Assembly: GCA_944385035.1 (NCBI GenBank)
Contig: CALWVV010000006.1
Location: 62,001-126,000, forward strand
Length of the DNA stretch: 64,000 bases
Direction: 5' to 3'
Source: an uncultured Oscillospiraceae bacterium
Lineage (GTDB): Bacteria > Bacillota > Clostridia > Oscillospirales > Oscillospiraceae
Below the pieces are notes generated by a model. It did no database searches. It was not told the DNA's origin and was given only the letters and a program-made list of their open reading frames with translations. The translations under genes and the position numbers were made by a program. Position 1 is the first letter of the stretch; every line of letters begins with the position of its first letter. Positions 17,305 through 26,050 of the stretch are shown piece by piece.

Positions 17305-18150
17305 ATGGATATGATATTTCACGATCTGGCCATCTCGGATGCAGATTTTCAGCAGCTGGTCCAATTCATCCACAAAAACTACGGCATCGACCTGAGCAAA
17401 AAGCGTCAGCTGATTACCAGCCGCCTCTCCCACTCCCTAAAAGCCAAGGGGTACAAGGATTTCCGGTCCTTTTTGGACCACCTGTTCACCAGCAAGGATC
17501 CCCAGGACCTGGAGCTGGTGCTCAACAAGCTGACCACCAACTACACCTATTTTCTGCGGGAAAAGGATCACTTTACCTTCTTCCAGAACACCATTTTGCC
17601 GGAGTTGGAAAAGCGCCACAGTCGGGATAAGGTTCTGTCTATCTGGAGTGCCGGCTGCTCCAGCGGGGAGGAGCCCTATACTCTGTCCATCTATCTCAAG
17701 GAGTACTTCGGCCCTCAGGCCAGCCAGTGGGACACCCGTATTCTGGCCACCGACATTTCCCAGCAGGCCATGGCCAAGGCCAAGGTCGGGGTCTATCAGC
17801 CCCCGGCCGACATGCCCAACGAGTGGCTCAGGCGCTACTTCGTCCCCAGCAAGACTCATCCGGGCGACTACACGGTGGCTCCGGTTATTCGGAACAATGT
17901 GATCTTCCGCACCTTTAACCTGATGAATCCCATCCAGTTCCGGCTGAAATTTGATGTGATTTTCTGCCGCAACGTGATGATATATTTTGATCAGAGCACG
18001 CGGGACGCGCTGGTGCAGCGTTTTTACAACGCCATGAATCCCAACGCTTACCTGTTCATCAGCCATTCAGAATCTCTGGGGCACACCCCACTGTTTCAAA
18101 TGGTCGCCCCTGCTGTCTATCGCAAGAACAGCGCGCCTGCCCGCTCTTAG
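17305..18150 (+). CDS. cheR: Chemoreceptor methyltransferase CheR
   Basis: 281 aa. Helical N-domain (1-75) followed by the SAM-dependent methyltransferase fold: SAM loop IWSAGCSSGEEPYTL and the conserved FDVIFCRNVMIYFD. It methylates glutamates of chemoreceptors for adaptation, opposing CheB. GGAGG lies at 17291-17295, nine bases before ATG 17305. Confidence 0.96.
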   Translation: MDMIFHDLAISDADFQQLVQFIHKNYGIDLSKKRQLITSRLSHSLKAKGYKDFRSFLDHLFTSKDPQDLELVLNKLTTNYTYFLREKDHFTFFQNTILPELEKRHSRDKVLSIWSAGCSSGEEPYTLSIYLKEYFGPQASQWDTRILATDISQQAMAKAKVGVYQPPADMPNEWLRRYFVPSKTHPGDYTVAPVIRNNVIFRTFNLMNPIQFRLKFDVIFCRNVMIYFDQSTRDALVQRFYNAMNPNAYLFISHSESLGHTPLFQMVAPAVYRKNSAPARS

Positions 18151-18168
18151 GAAGGAGCAGACCCCCGT

Positions 18169-19230
18169 ATGATACCCTCTCAGCAAAAAATCCGAGTGCT
18201 GGTTGTGGACGATTCCGCGGTAGCCCGGACGTTTCTTATAAAAGGTCTTTCCGCCTATCCCAATATCGAAGTGGTAGGCTATGCGATCAACGCTCTGGAT
18301 GCTCAAGCCAAGATTGCCCGGCTCAATCCGGATGTGATGACCTTGGATGTGGAAATGCCGGGCACCAACGGCATTGACTTTCTCAAGCAGCTGCTGCCGG
18401 GCCGTCCCCTGCCGGTCATTCTGGTCTCCAGCTTGAACCTGCGGGTTTTTGATGCCCTGGCCGCCGGAGCGGTAGACTTTGTACGCAAACCCGACGGAGT
18501 CGAAAGCCGTGAGGCTTTTCTCCGGGCACTGTCTCAGAAGATCGTGGTGGCCTCCCGTGCCAAAGTTCCATCCTGCGGCCGCGCTGCTGCCAAACAGTCT
18601 GCCCCAGTGGCCCCCGCTGCCGCTTTGGGCCGGGGCAGCGGTGTGGTTGATCTGGATCGCACCATCATCGGTCTGGGCGCTTCCACCGGCGGCACCGAGG
18701 CCACATTGGAGGTCCTCAAGCGCCTGCCTGCCGACATCCCCGGCATGGTCATTGTTCAGCACATGCCCAAAGGCTTTACCGGCATGTACGCCGAGCGGCT
18801 CAACAAGCTGTGCGCCATGGAAGTGCGGGAGGCCAAAAACGGCGACGAGATCCGCCGGGGTCTGGCACTCATTGCCCCTGCCGACCTCCAGGCTCGGGTG
18901 GTGCGTATGGGCTCCCGGTACACGTTGGCCTGTCAGCCCGGCGATAAGGTCAGCGGCCACCGCCCCTCGGTGGATGCCTTATTTACCTCCATGGCCTCTC
19001 AGATCAAATGCCACATGGTGGGCATCATTATGACCGGCATGGGCCGGGACGGCGCCAGCGGTCTGCTGGAAATGCGCAAAGCCGGGGCCTACACCATTGG
19101 CCAGGACAAGGACTCCTCGGTAGTCTATGGCATGCCCGGCGTGGCCCAGGATATTGGAGCCGTGATGATCCAGGCCTCCTGCGAGAATATTGCTGCTGTG
19201 CTCATGCAGCATTTAAAAACCGGAAAATAA
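18169..19230 (+). CDS. cheB: Chemotaxis methylesterase/response regulator CheB
   Basis: 353 aa. Receiver domain with D14-D15 and phosphoacceptor D60; a linker of about 40 residues; methylesterase domain with the catalytic triad S172 (GASTGG), H198 (VQHMPKGF) and D294 (TGMGRDG). Demethylates or deamidates receptors after phosphorylation by CheA. Last gene of the che operon, closed by the hairpin at 19233-19273. Confidence 0.97.
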   Translation: MIPSQQKIRVLVVDDSAVARTFLIKGLSAYPNIEVVGYAINALDAQAKIARLNPDVMTLDVEMPGTNGIDFLKQLLPGRPLPVILVSSLNLRVFDALAAGAVDFVRKPDGVESREAFLRALSQKIVVASRAKVPSCGRAAAKQSAPVAPAAALGRGSGVVDLDRTIIGLGASTGGTEATLEVLKRLPADIPGMVIVQHMPKGFTGMYAERLNKLCAMEVREAKNGDEIRRGLALIAPADLQARVVRMGSRYTLACQPGDKVSGHRPSVDALFTSMASQIKCHMVGIIMTGMGRDGASGLLEMRKAGAYTIGQDKDSSVVYGMPGVAQDIGAVMIQASCENIAAVLMQHLKTGK

Positions 19231-19232
19231 GA

Positions 19233-19273
19233 AAAGATTCCTGTTTTCAAAAGTGAAACAGGAATCTTTTTTT
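19233..19273. terminator. Bidirectional terminator between cheB and the glycan gene
   Basis: A 14-bp stem AAAGATTCCTGTTT/AAACAGGAATCTTT (19233-19246, 19256-19269) with seven T on the plus side and a T-rich flank on the minus side. It serves cheB and the convergent minus-strand gene. Confidence 0.9.
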
Positions 19274-19291
19274 GCCCCGTTGCATACCAGT

Positions 19292-22267
19292 TTAACTCAG
19301 CGCATCCTCCAGCCATTTGCGGGAACGTTCCCGCTCCAGCTTCAACTCTTCGCGAATTTTATCATAATCCAACGGCTTTAAACATTCTGTCAAAAATGCT
19401 TCGGTGAGTTGTGTGCTAATATGGTTGCCAGCATCTCCTAATTTACTTAAAGTCGTAAACCGGTCTGACACAGCATGGGGGATCGCCGCAAATTTTTTCT
19501 TGAAAAACATAGAAAAACAAGTGGCATGGAAGGAATCCGTAATGATAAATTCCGCATGTTTAATATAATACAGCCAATCTTCCACAGTAATATTTTTCCG
19601 CATGTTTTCAAACTCAAAGGCATGGCGCAGGTCATCTCTTGTCTCCCAGTTCGCCTGCGTCGCACTGATGATCTTTATGCCGCCCAGGCGCTTTTGGATT
19701 TCTTTGCGAAACTCCATAAACTGTTCATTCGGGAAGAAAATATAGGAAAAAATAAACGGCTCTTTTTCTTCGCGCTTCGAACGCTCGGCCAGTTCCTCGT
19801 ATTCTTTCACGTCCAGCAGGAACACAGGGTCCAATACGAAGTCCGCATCCACACCATATTGCTTTTTACAGACGTCCACACCAAAGCGTTCCCGCACCCC
19901 GATTTTGTCGAAGCGTTTGTAGAACGGCGCATATTCCTCTGCCGGGGGAACAAACTCTCTGGCCCCAAAGGAAGCTCCGTAAGCAATTTTACGAATCCCA
20001 TCTCCCGCGAAATCCAGCTGGAAATATTTCAATCCTTCCTGGAAGAAGCGGCGATTCCACACCTGGTCCGAGCCGACGACCAACGTACTGCAGCACTGCT
20101 CAATAATCTTCGGAGCATTGGCAGGGAAATAATCCGAGCTGCATACATAGTTCTCTTTTGCAAACGCAAGGAACCGCCCAGGCGGAGAAGTTACCGCATT
20201 GTCTATGGCGAGAACTGAATGGTTTTTTGCCAGCGTTTTATAAAGCGCATAATTGGTCAGTGCATTTCCGTGATTCGGTCCCCAGAACAAAACAAGGCCA
20301 ATATCAAAATGCAGCATCCGATAGGCACGTACCAATACATCGGACAAAACGGCAGGGTTTTCCCGCCACGCTTTGAAAAAGAGATCGCGAAATTTGGGCT
20401 TTGCGACGCTGGTTCGGATGGAGGGATTTGCAGCACAGAGTACTTCCTTACTCTCCCGCCCAAATTCTCTTGTTTTTTTCAGATAACCTTCGATTCTACG
20501 GTACAGGCGTTTCCCCTTTTCCGTATTGGCGGTCAGATAAGAGGAACCCTTTCCATCTTCAAACGCGGGATTCAACGCCTGAATACCCCAAAAGTCAGCC
20601 ACAGTTAAATCGCTGTATTTCATCCCCTTAAACTGGCAATGATAGCAGCTTTCCCGCAAAATCCAATCTGACTGGAAACAAACCATATACCAATCGCTCT
20701 GTCCTGTCAGGTTGGTCTGTCCAGATTCCGTTTGGATGTACAGACTTGCCTTCCATCCAAACAGTTCCTTTTTACGGAAATTCACTTCGGTAATCGGTCC
20801 GCCCCGCCGTCTGAACTCTTCCAAATAATGGGCAAACACGCCGGGAGACGGAACCCCGTGGCAGACTACGTCCATCGTATACAGGTTGTCATACTCTCTT
20901 CCCAAAAAGGCAGACAGGCCCGCCACCTGGCAGGCAGTACCGGTAAACAGCACAACCTTTCCTTCCTGCAGAAGCTGCTCCACTTTGGGATATACCTCCG
21001 CAGTACGGCTTTGCACATACTTGGAAGTCTGCATAGCCCGGATGTCCTCAGGGCGGTTGCTGACAATATGATGGACTTCAAAGTTTGGATCAAATACCGC
21101 GCCGGCCACATAGCCCCCGTCCTCCAGAACCGCCTGGGCCAGCAGCGGAAACACCCCGCCGGAGGACGCTTTCATGCGCACGTCGTCTGCCGCCTGCAGC
21201 GCATAGCAGGCAGTGGGTACGGGGACAGCGGGCAGCTCCCGCTGAGTGGGACATACCTTCAGGCACAGGCCGCACCGGGTACAAAGGCTGTTGTCCACCT
21301 TGGGATACAAAAAGCCCTCCTCGTTCAGTTCCATGGAGATCGCACCGGTGGGGCACTTCCCCTGGCAGCTGCCGCAGCCCACGCAGTCCACCACTCCGGA
21401 GACATCTGGTGTCTCTGCCGTCACAATCTCCCGCTGGGGATATTTTTGGGCCAGATAATCGGCTACACAGCGCTGGTACATGGGGTGTTCCGCTAAAATG
21501 GACAGATAACCTTCCGTCGCTTCCCAGGCATCGGCGTCATCAATATCCCCTAAAAGCCGCTCCAGCACCTCATCTCCCACCCCCGACTGCTCCAGGGGCG
21601 CTAAAAACTCGCTCATAAAGTAGCAGCGGGACACCAGCGCCTGGGGGGTATGAAGCTGAGGCATCTCGATTTCCACCATTTTTGTGTGGCTGTACTTGGC
21701 AGGCGTATTCAGCGCCAGGCGCAGGAGAAATTCCTCCTCCACCATGGCAGTCAAATCCTCGTCAAAGGTTCCCAAGCGGCGCAGCTGCTCCCGTGTCATC
21801 ACCACGGACTGGAGGGAAACGCCCCACTCTGTTATGAGGTCGAGGAAAATCTCCCCCTCCGTCTTAAAGTCGGGCCAATCCTTGGGCGGCAAGCACCCCT
21901 CGCTTTCCCGGATTCCCGCTCCGGTGTAACACCAGCCAGGCTTGAACGAACCCCCCAGGGTACGCACAGCCACGGACAGCCAGGTGGGATACACCACAGC
22001 CCCGGCCCGGAGAAAGACCACATACTCTCCTCGAATCAGCCGGGCGGCCGCGTTGAGGCACGCCCCCCTGCTCCACCCCGCCGGCAGGGCAAGGTACTGC
22101 AGCTGCTCGCACGCTCCCATGGGACATGCGGGGACGTCAGAGGAGCCCAGACGTTCCACCACAATAAGTTCTGTCTGCTTGTAGTTCTGGCACAGCAGGC
22201 TGTCCAGCGTAAGCGCCAGCTTGTGTTCGTCGCCATCGGATAGCACAACAACGCTGACCATATCCAT
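19292..22267 (-). CDS. Three-part fusion: GT2-like, ferredoxin/FrhB and polysaccharide pyruvyl transferase
   Basis: 991 aa. Residues 1-280 resemble a family 2 glycosyltransferase, but the position of the usual DxD reads FLRAGAVVYP, so the metal-binding aspartates are missing. Residues 294-340 hold two 4Fe-4S clusters (CVGCGSCQGKCP and CTRCGLCLKVCP). Residues about 350-620 match the FrhB-type coenzyme F420 hydrogenase beta-subunit fold, as in EpsI/MurB-associated proteins. Residues about 650-985 are a polysaccharide pyruvyl transferase (WGPNHGNALTNYAL start). ATG 22267 has AAGGAGG. Probably modifies a surface glycan or a flagellin glycan; exact chemistry unknown. Follows the TPR-like glycosyltransferase gene. 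Confidence 0.85.
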   Translation of the reverse strand: MDMVSVVVLSDGDEHKLALTLDSLLCQNYKQTELIVVERLGSSDVPACPMGACEQLQYLALPAGWSRGACLNAAARLIRGEYVVFLRAGAVVYPTWLSVAVRTLGGSFKPGWCYTGAGIRESEGCLPPKDWPDFKTEGEIFLDLITEWGVSLQSVVMTREQLRRLGTFDEDLTAMVEEEFLLRLALNTPAKYSHTKMVEIEMPQLHTPQALVSRCYFMSEFLAPLEQSGVGDEVLERLLGDIDDADAWEATEGYLSILAEHPMYQRCVADYLAQKYPQREIVTAETPDVSGVVDCVGCGSCQGKCPTGAISMELNEEGFLYPKVDNSLCTRCGLCLKVCPTQRELPAVPVPTACYALQAADDVRMKASSGGVFPLLAQAVLEDGGYVAGAVFDPNFEVHHIVSNRPEDIRAMQTSKYVQSRTAEVYPKVEQLLQEGKVVLFTGTACQVAGLSAFLGREYDNLYTMDVVCHGVPSPGVFAHYLEEFRRRGGPITEVNFRKKELFGWKASLYIQTESGQTNLTGQSDWYMVCFQSDWILRESCYHCQFKGMKYSDLTVADFWGIQALNPAFEDGKGSSYLTANTEKGKRLYRRIEGYLKKTREFGRESKEVLCAANPSIRTSVAKPKFRDLFFKAWRENPAVLSDVLVRAYRMLHFDIGLVLFWGPNHGNALTNYALYKTLAKNHSVLAIDNAVTSPPGRFLAFAKENYVCSSDYFPANAPKIIEQCCSTLVVGSDQVWNRRFFQEGLKYFQLDFAGDGIRKIAYGASFGAREFVPPAEEYAPFYKRFDKIGVRERFGVDVCKKQYGVDADFVLDPVFLLDVKEYEELAERSKREEKEPFIFSYIFFPNEQFMEFRKEIQKRLGGIKIISATQANWETRDDLRHAFEFENMRKNITVEDWLYYIKHAEFIITDSFHATCFSMFFKKKFAAIPHAVSDRFTTLSKLGDAGNHISTQLTEAFLTECLKPLDYDKIREELKLERERSRKWLEDALS

Positions 22268-22296
22268 AGTGAGGTCCTCCTTCGGGTTTATATGGG

Positions 22297-22338
22297 AGCG
22301 GGCAGGCTTTCTTCCGTCCAGCCTGCTTCTCCGCTCAC
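22297..22338 (-). repeat. Interrupted inverted repeat between the two glycan genes
   Basis: GAGCGG/CCGCTC and GCAGGC/GCCTGC arms form a bulged hairpin over the gap between the two genes, overlapping the last codons of the upstream gene. There is no T run, so it is not a clear terminator. Confidence 0.35.
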
Positions 22339-24455
22339 TCCAGCAGATGGGCTACCTTCCGGTAAGCATCACTCTGTTTCAGGGCAAGCACCGCCGGATC
22401 GTCCGGGGCATACTGGGCCAGGACGGCCTGCACCTTCCGTGCCAGCTCCTCCAGCTGGATCTGCGCAGCGGACTTGGGCGGATTCTGACGCAGGAAATCC
22501 ACCATCTTCTTCATGGCCGGGGCAGCCTTCAGCGCTTGACGCAGGGCACGGACCCAGCCCAGCTCATCTCCGCTCTCCCAGGCCGTCTTTCCCTTCAGCA
22601 GCTGCAGCGCATACTGGTGCATGCCAGGCAGGGCGTTCCAGTCCTCCTCGCTCTCCAGCAGGGCGGAGCTATAATAGTTGGGCAGATAGTCTGCCGCTAA
22701 ATCAAGAAACAGCTTACACAGCCGATGGGCACGTTTGTCATCGTGCCAATCCTCCGCCCGCAAGGCCGACATGGTCAAATCAAACTGGAACTGGAACCGG
22801 GACATGGAGACGGTAAAGTCACAGTAATCCATCCAGTCCAGCAGTGTGTCAATAAACTCCGGTTTCTTGGGGTCTGCCAGGGCTGCGGCGGTGTCCCGGT
22901 TGTTCTCTCCCTTACGGCGGTAGAAGGAGTCCGGCAGCGGGATCATCAGCTCCACCGCCCGGCGGATGGCCCGGGCAGGCACCATGTCCCACTCCTCCAT
23001 CCGCTCCACCAGGGCCCGGCCCTCCTCCGCGTCCGCGTCCATGAGACGGGCGGCCCAGCCCAGCTCGCAGGGAACCTCCCGGAAGAGGTGCCACCGGCCC
23101 TCCAGCCAGTGTTCGGCCTCCTCCCCCTCTTCCGGCTTCTCCCGGAACCGGTCGTTGAGCATCAACAGCCAGTTGTTCCGCTTCTCCCGGCGGCGCTTTT
23201 CCGCCTTATTGTCCTCCTCCTCCGGGGCGGTCAGGATGGGAGGCAGCACCTGGGCCATCCGCGCCTGGGCCTGGGGATTGTCCCGCAAGCAGTCCATGGC
23301 CTCCAGGTAGGTCAGAGAGGCAGCCAGGTCCAGTTCCTTCGCCTCCAGGGGCAGAAGCAGCTCCAGGGCCTCTTCCTCCCGGCCCAGCCGGCCCAGGCAT
23401 TCCGCCTTGACACACAGAATGCGCCGCCGATCCTCCTCCCCGAAGAGGTTAAGGGAAGATGCGCTGGTTTCCCGCAGCATGGTAAGCCGCTGCCGGCTCC
23501 ACTTCTCCTGGTCCTTAAGGTAGCGCTCCGCCCAGTTCAGCGCGGTCTCATACTCTCTCTCATTTCGAAAATATAGCGCCGCGCAAAAGGCCACGTCCAC
23601 CTGAAAATAGGCGCTCCGGGCCATGTGCTCCTCGGTCCAGGCCAGCCAGGCGCGGGCCTGGGGCAGGCGGTCCATCAGAGCCGTCTGCAGCGCCGTCCGG
23701 CACAGAGGCTGACCAAAAGGGGCCATGACCAGCTCCGGCTGGGCCATAAAGCCGTCCATAGCCCGCTGGAGATAGCCCATGCACTCCTGAGGAAAGCAAA
23801 CTGCGGACTCCACACACTGGTTCAGCCGCCGCAGGTTCCCTGGGTCCTTCTCCAGTTCCGCCCGGAGGAGCTTCATATTCCGCTCCGCCTTCTGTTTTGC
23901 CTGCTCCGGATTCTGAAACGCATAGCCATCGTGATCGAGAATGGTCTTGCCTAAAATTTTTGTATCCGCATCGGCCGGCAACACCCAACTCTCGTGGATG
24001 GAACCCTGATAGCGCAGGCCGCTGTCCATCCACAGCATGCGCGGGGCAGGAAAATCACTGTACCGCCCTTCCATATCCACATCCCGGTAGTTGCGCTGAA
24101 TGACAAAGGCCATCAGTAAATTTTTCGGGCGTTTCGCCCACAGGAACTCCTTGAGCTCCCTCAAATCCGGAACCAGGTACTCGTCCGCGTCCACCGTCAG
24201 ATACCACTTACCCGTGCAGCGGTCCATCACCGCGTTCCGGGCCTGGGAAAAATCCCCCGTCCACGGAAAGTCAAAGCAAACGTCGGCGTACCGCTCGGCC
24301 ACCTCTCGGGTACCGTCGGTAGAGCCGGTGTCGGCAATCACCAGCTGGCAGGGCACCGCATCCCGCAGGGGCTGGAGGGCCTGGAGACATTTCTCAATGC
24401 AGCGGATCTCATTTTTGACAATCATGCCGATTGAAAGCAACGGTCTTTCCATCAT
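22335..24455 (-). CDS. Family 2 glycosyltransferase with helical repeat region
   Basis: 706 aa. Residues 1-230 are a GT2 domain: start SIGMIVKNE, ADTGSTDGT, and metal-binding DAD in LTVDADEYL. The remaining about 470 residues are helical with TPR-like spacing. GT2-plus-TPR proteins often glycosylate proteins or transfer sugars in surface-glycan pathways. It starts at ATG 24455 (AAAGGTG upstream), about 240 bp downstream of flagellin and beyond the flagellin terminator. Flagellin glycosylation is inferred from position only. Confidence 0.85.
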   Translation of the reverse strand: MMERPLLSIGMIVKNEIRCIEKCLQALQPLRDAVPCQLVIADTGSTDGTREVAERYADVCFDFPWTGDFSQARNAVMDRCTGKWYLTVDADEYLVPDLRELKEFLWAKRPKNLLMAFVIQRNYRDVDMEGRYSDFPAPRMLWMDSGLRYQGSIHESWVLPADADTKILGKTILDHDGYAFQNPEQAKQKAERNMKLLRAELEKDPGNLRRLNQCVESAVCFPQECMGYLQRAMDGFMAQPELVMAPFGQPLCRTALQTALMDRLPQARAWLAWTEEHMARSAYFQVDVAFCAALYFRNEREYETALNWAERYLKDQEKWSRQRLTMLRETSASSLNLFGEEDRRRILCVKAECLGRLGREEEALELLLPLEAKELDLAASLTYLEAMDCLRDNPQAQARMAQVLPPILTAPEEEDNKAEKRRREKRNNWLLMLNDRFREKPEEGEEAEHWLEGRWHLFREVPCELGWAARLMDADAEEGRALVERMEEWDMVPARAIRRAVELMIPLPDSFYRRKGENNRDTAAALADPKKPEFIDTLLDWMDYCDFTVSMSRFQFQFDLTMSALRAEDWHDDKRAHRLCKLFLDLAADYLPNYYSSALLESEEDWNALPGMHQYALQLLKGKTAWESGDELGWVRALRQALKAAPAMKKMVDFLRQNPPKSAAQIQLEELARKVQAVLAQYAPDDPAVLALKQSDAYRKVAHLLE

Positions 24456-24547
24456 TCAAACACACCTTTTCCCTGAATTAAGTAGCCGGCACATATCCCG
24501 GCCCTCCCGGTCACGGCGGGGCAAAGATATCTGGCGGCCGGTTTTCA

Positions 24548-24582
24548 TTTGAAAAGGGGCCGGTTCCGAAGAACCGGCCCCT
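24548..24582 (-). terminator. Flagellin terminator
   Basis: A 12-bp GC-rich stem (24555-24566 with 24571-24582) with a UUCG-type tetraloop on the transcribed strand, then TTTTCAA. Very stable, as is usual after flagellin genes. Confidence 0.9.
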
Positions 24583-24696
24583 CGGCTTTCACCAGGCAGA
24601 GCACCGCTGGGCGTTCGCCCGTTCAGTGCTCCACATGTTAACGATTCAGGCTGCCTGTGCATTCAAGCAGCTTTCTCCGCTATGCGGCAAATCGTC

Positions 24697-25794
24697 TTAC
24701 TGCAGCAGCTGCAGCACGCCCTGGGGCACCTGGTTGGCCTGAGCCAGCATGGCCTGAGCGGACTGCACCAGGATGTTGTTCTTGGTGTAGGCCATCATCT
24801 CGTCGGCTACGTCGGTGTCGCGGATGGTGGACTCAGCGTCCTGAATGTTCTCGGTCATGACGGACAGGTTGTTGATGGTGTGGTCCAGACGGTTCTGGGT
24901 AGCGCCCAGAGTACCACGGACAGAGGACACATCGTTGATGGCCTTCTTGATCACATCCACAGCGTCCTGAGCGCTCTTCTGGTCGCTGATCTTGATCTTA
25001 TCCAGGCCCAGCTCCTTCGAGTGCATATCCTTGATGTCAACATCAAGCTGGTTGTACTTGTCGCTGGTGTCGCCGATCTGCAGGGTCAGGCTCTCGCCCT
25101 TCTTTTTGAAGGTAGCGGCAGCAGAAGTGCCTCCAACGGTGACACTCTCATCGAGGGCCGACACAGCCTTCTTCAGACCATCAAAGCTGGTGAAGGTGCC
25201 GGCGGTGGCGGAAGCATTATCGGTCACATAAGTATAAGTCTTGCCGTTAATGGTAATGCTGTCGTTCTTAGCCCAGCCAGACTTCAGGTTAATGGTGGTG
25301 CCGGCAGTAATGGCCTTGCCGCCAATGGTACCGGAAATCTTGCTTCCCAGATCCACAGTGGCGCCGCTCTCCATGGAGCCGTCCAGCAGGTTGATGCCGT
25401 TGAAGTTGGAGCTGTCGGCGATACGGTCGATCTCCTTAGTCAGCTCGGTAAACTCCTTCTGCAGGTTGTCACGGTCGGTCTGATCGTCGTAGGTGCCGTT
25501 GGCGGACTGATCGGCCAGCTCCACCATACGGTTGAGCATGTCGTGGACCTCAGTCAGGGCGCCCTCAGCGGTCTGCACCAGGGAGATACCGTCCTTGGCG
25601 TTCTTCTGAGCGGTCTCCAGGCCGGTGATCTGGGCACGCATCTTCTCGCTGATGGCCAGGCCAGCGGCGTCGTCGCCGGCGCGGTTGATCTTGTAGCCGG
25701 AAGACAGCTTCTCCAGGTTCTTGGACAGAGCGCTGGTGTTGTTGGAGTAGTTACGGTAGGCGTTCATAGCCATGATGTTGTGCTGAATACGCAT
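24697..25794 (-). CDS. fliC: Flagellin
   Basis: 365 aa, the filament subunit. Conserved N-terminal D0/D1 domain (MRIQHNIMAMNAYR, then LSSGYKINRAGDDAAGLAISEKMRAQI) and C-terminal D1/D0 domain ending QGVLQLLQ. The variable centre (about 170-270) is short. Start fixed at ATG 25794 by the family N-terminus and AAGGAGG at 25803-25809. A leader of about 135 nt carries a hairpin with AAGGA in its loop. A SigD-like promoter lies at 25936-25962. FliS (30.97 kb) should chaperone it, FliW (45.2 kb) should bind it, and CsrA may repress its translation. Confidence 0.97.
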   Translation of the reverse strand: MRIQHNIMAMNAYRNYSNNTSALSKNLEKLSSGYKINRAGDDAAGLAISEKMRAQITGLETAQKNAKDGISLVQTAEGALTEVHDMLNRMVELADQSANGTYDDQTDRDNLQKEFTELTKEIDRIADSSNFNGINLLDGSMESGATVDLGSKISGTIGGKAITAGTTINLKSGWAKNDSITINGKTYTYVTDNASATAGTFTSFDGLKKAVSALDESVTVGGTSAAATFKKKGESLTLQIGDTSDKYNQLDVDIKDMHSKELGLDKIKISDQKSAQDAVDVIKKAINDVSSVRGTLGATQNRLDHTINNLSVMTENIQDAESTIRDTDVADEMMAYTKNNILVQSAQAMLAQANQVPQGVLQLLQ

Positions 25795-25802
25795 AAAAAA
25801 TT

Positions 25803-25842
25803 CCTCCTTGAAAATTTGGCTGGGGCAAGTTCCTTCTTGCCC
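25803..25842 (-). promoter_or_regulatory. Putative CsrA-binding leader of fliC
   Basis: On the minus strand a perfect 7-bp stem GGGCAAG/CTTGCCC (25836-25842 with 25823-25829) presents AAGGAA in a 6-nt loop. About 14 nt further, the Shine-Dalgarno AAGGAGG (25803-25809) supplies a second ANGGA. Two such sites, one in a hairpin loop and one over the ribosome site, are the known arrangement in the Bacillus subtilis hag leader. Confidence 0.65.
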
Positions 25843-25935
25843 TTGCTGTGTGTCTGTCCGCACCCGCAGGCCTTCCGGGGCATCGAAACACTGGTTAAGG
25901 GAGAAAGGCCGCGGCCTCAAATCCCTTCACTGGTC

Positions 25936-25962
25936 TTTTCGGCCACTTTTCCGGAAAATTAA
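25936..25962 (-). promoter_or_regulatory. SigD-like promoter of fliC
   Basis: Minus strand: -35 TTAA (25959-25962), 15-bp spacer, -10 GCCGAAAA (25936-25943). The GCCGA half is perfect; the second half differs from GCCGATAT. Confidence 0.65.
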
Positions 25963-25982
25963 GCCCCAGAATAAATTTTTTA

Positions 25983-26024
25983 AAAAAATTTTCCCCCGCC
26001 TGCCATTTTGGACAGGCGGGGGAA
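25983..26024 (-). terminator. Terminator after the ComFB-domain gene
   Basis: A 12-bp GC stem (25991-26002 with 26013-26024) followed on the minus strand by a run of T. It separates this operon from the fliC promoter. Confidence 0.85.
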
Positions 26025-26050
26025 CGCAGTTGAATTTGTGATCCGTTGGA

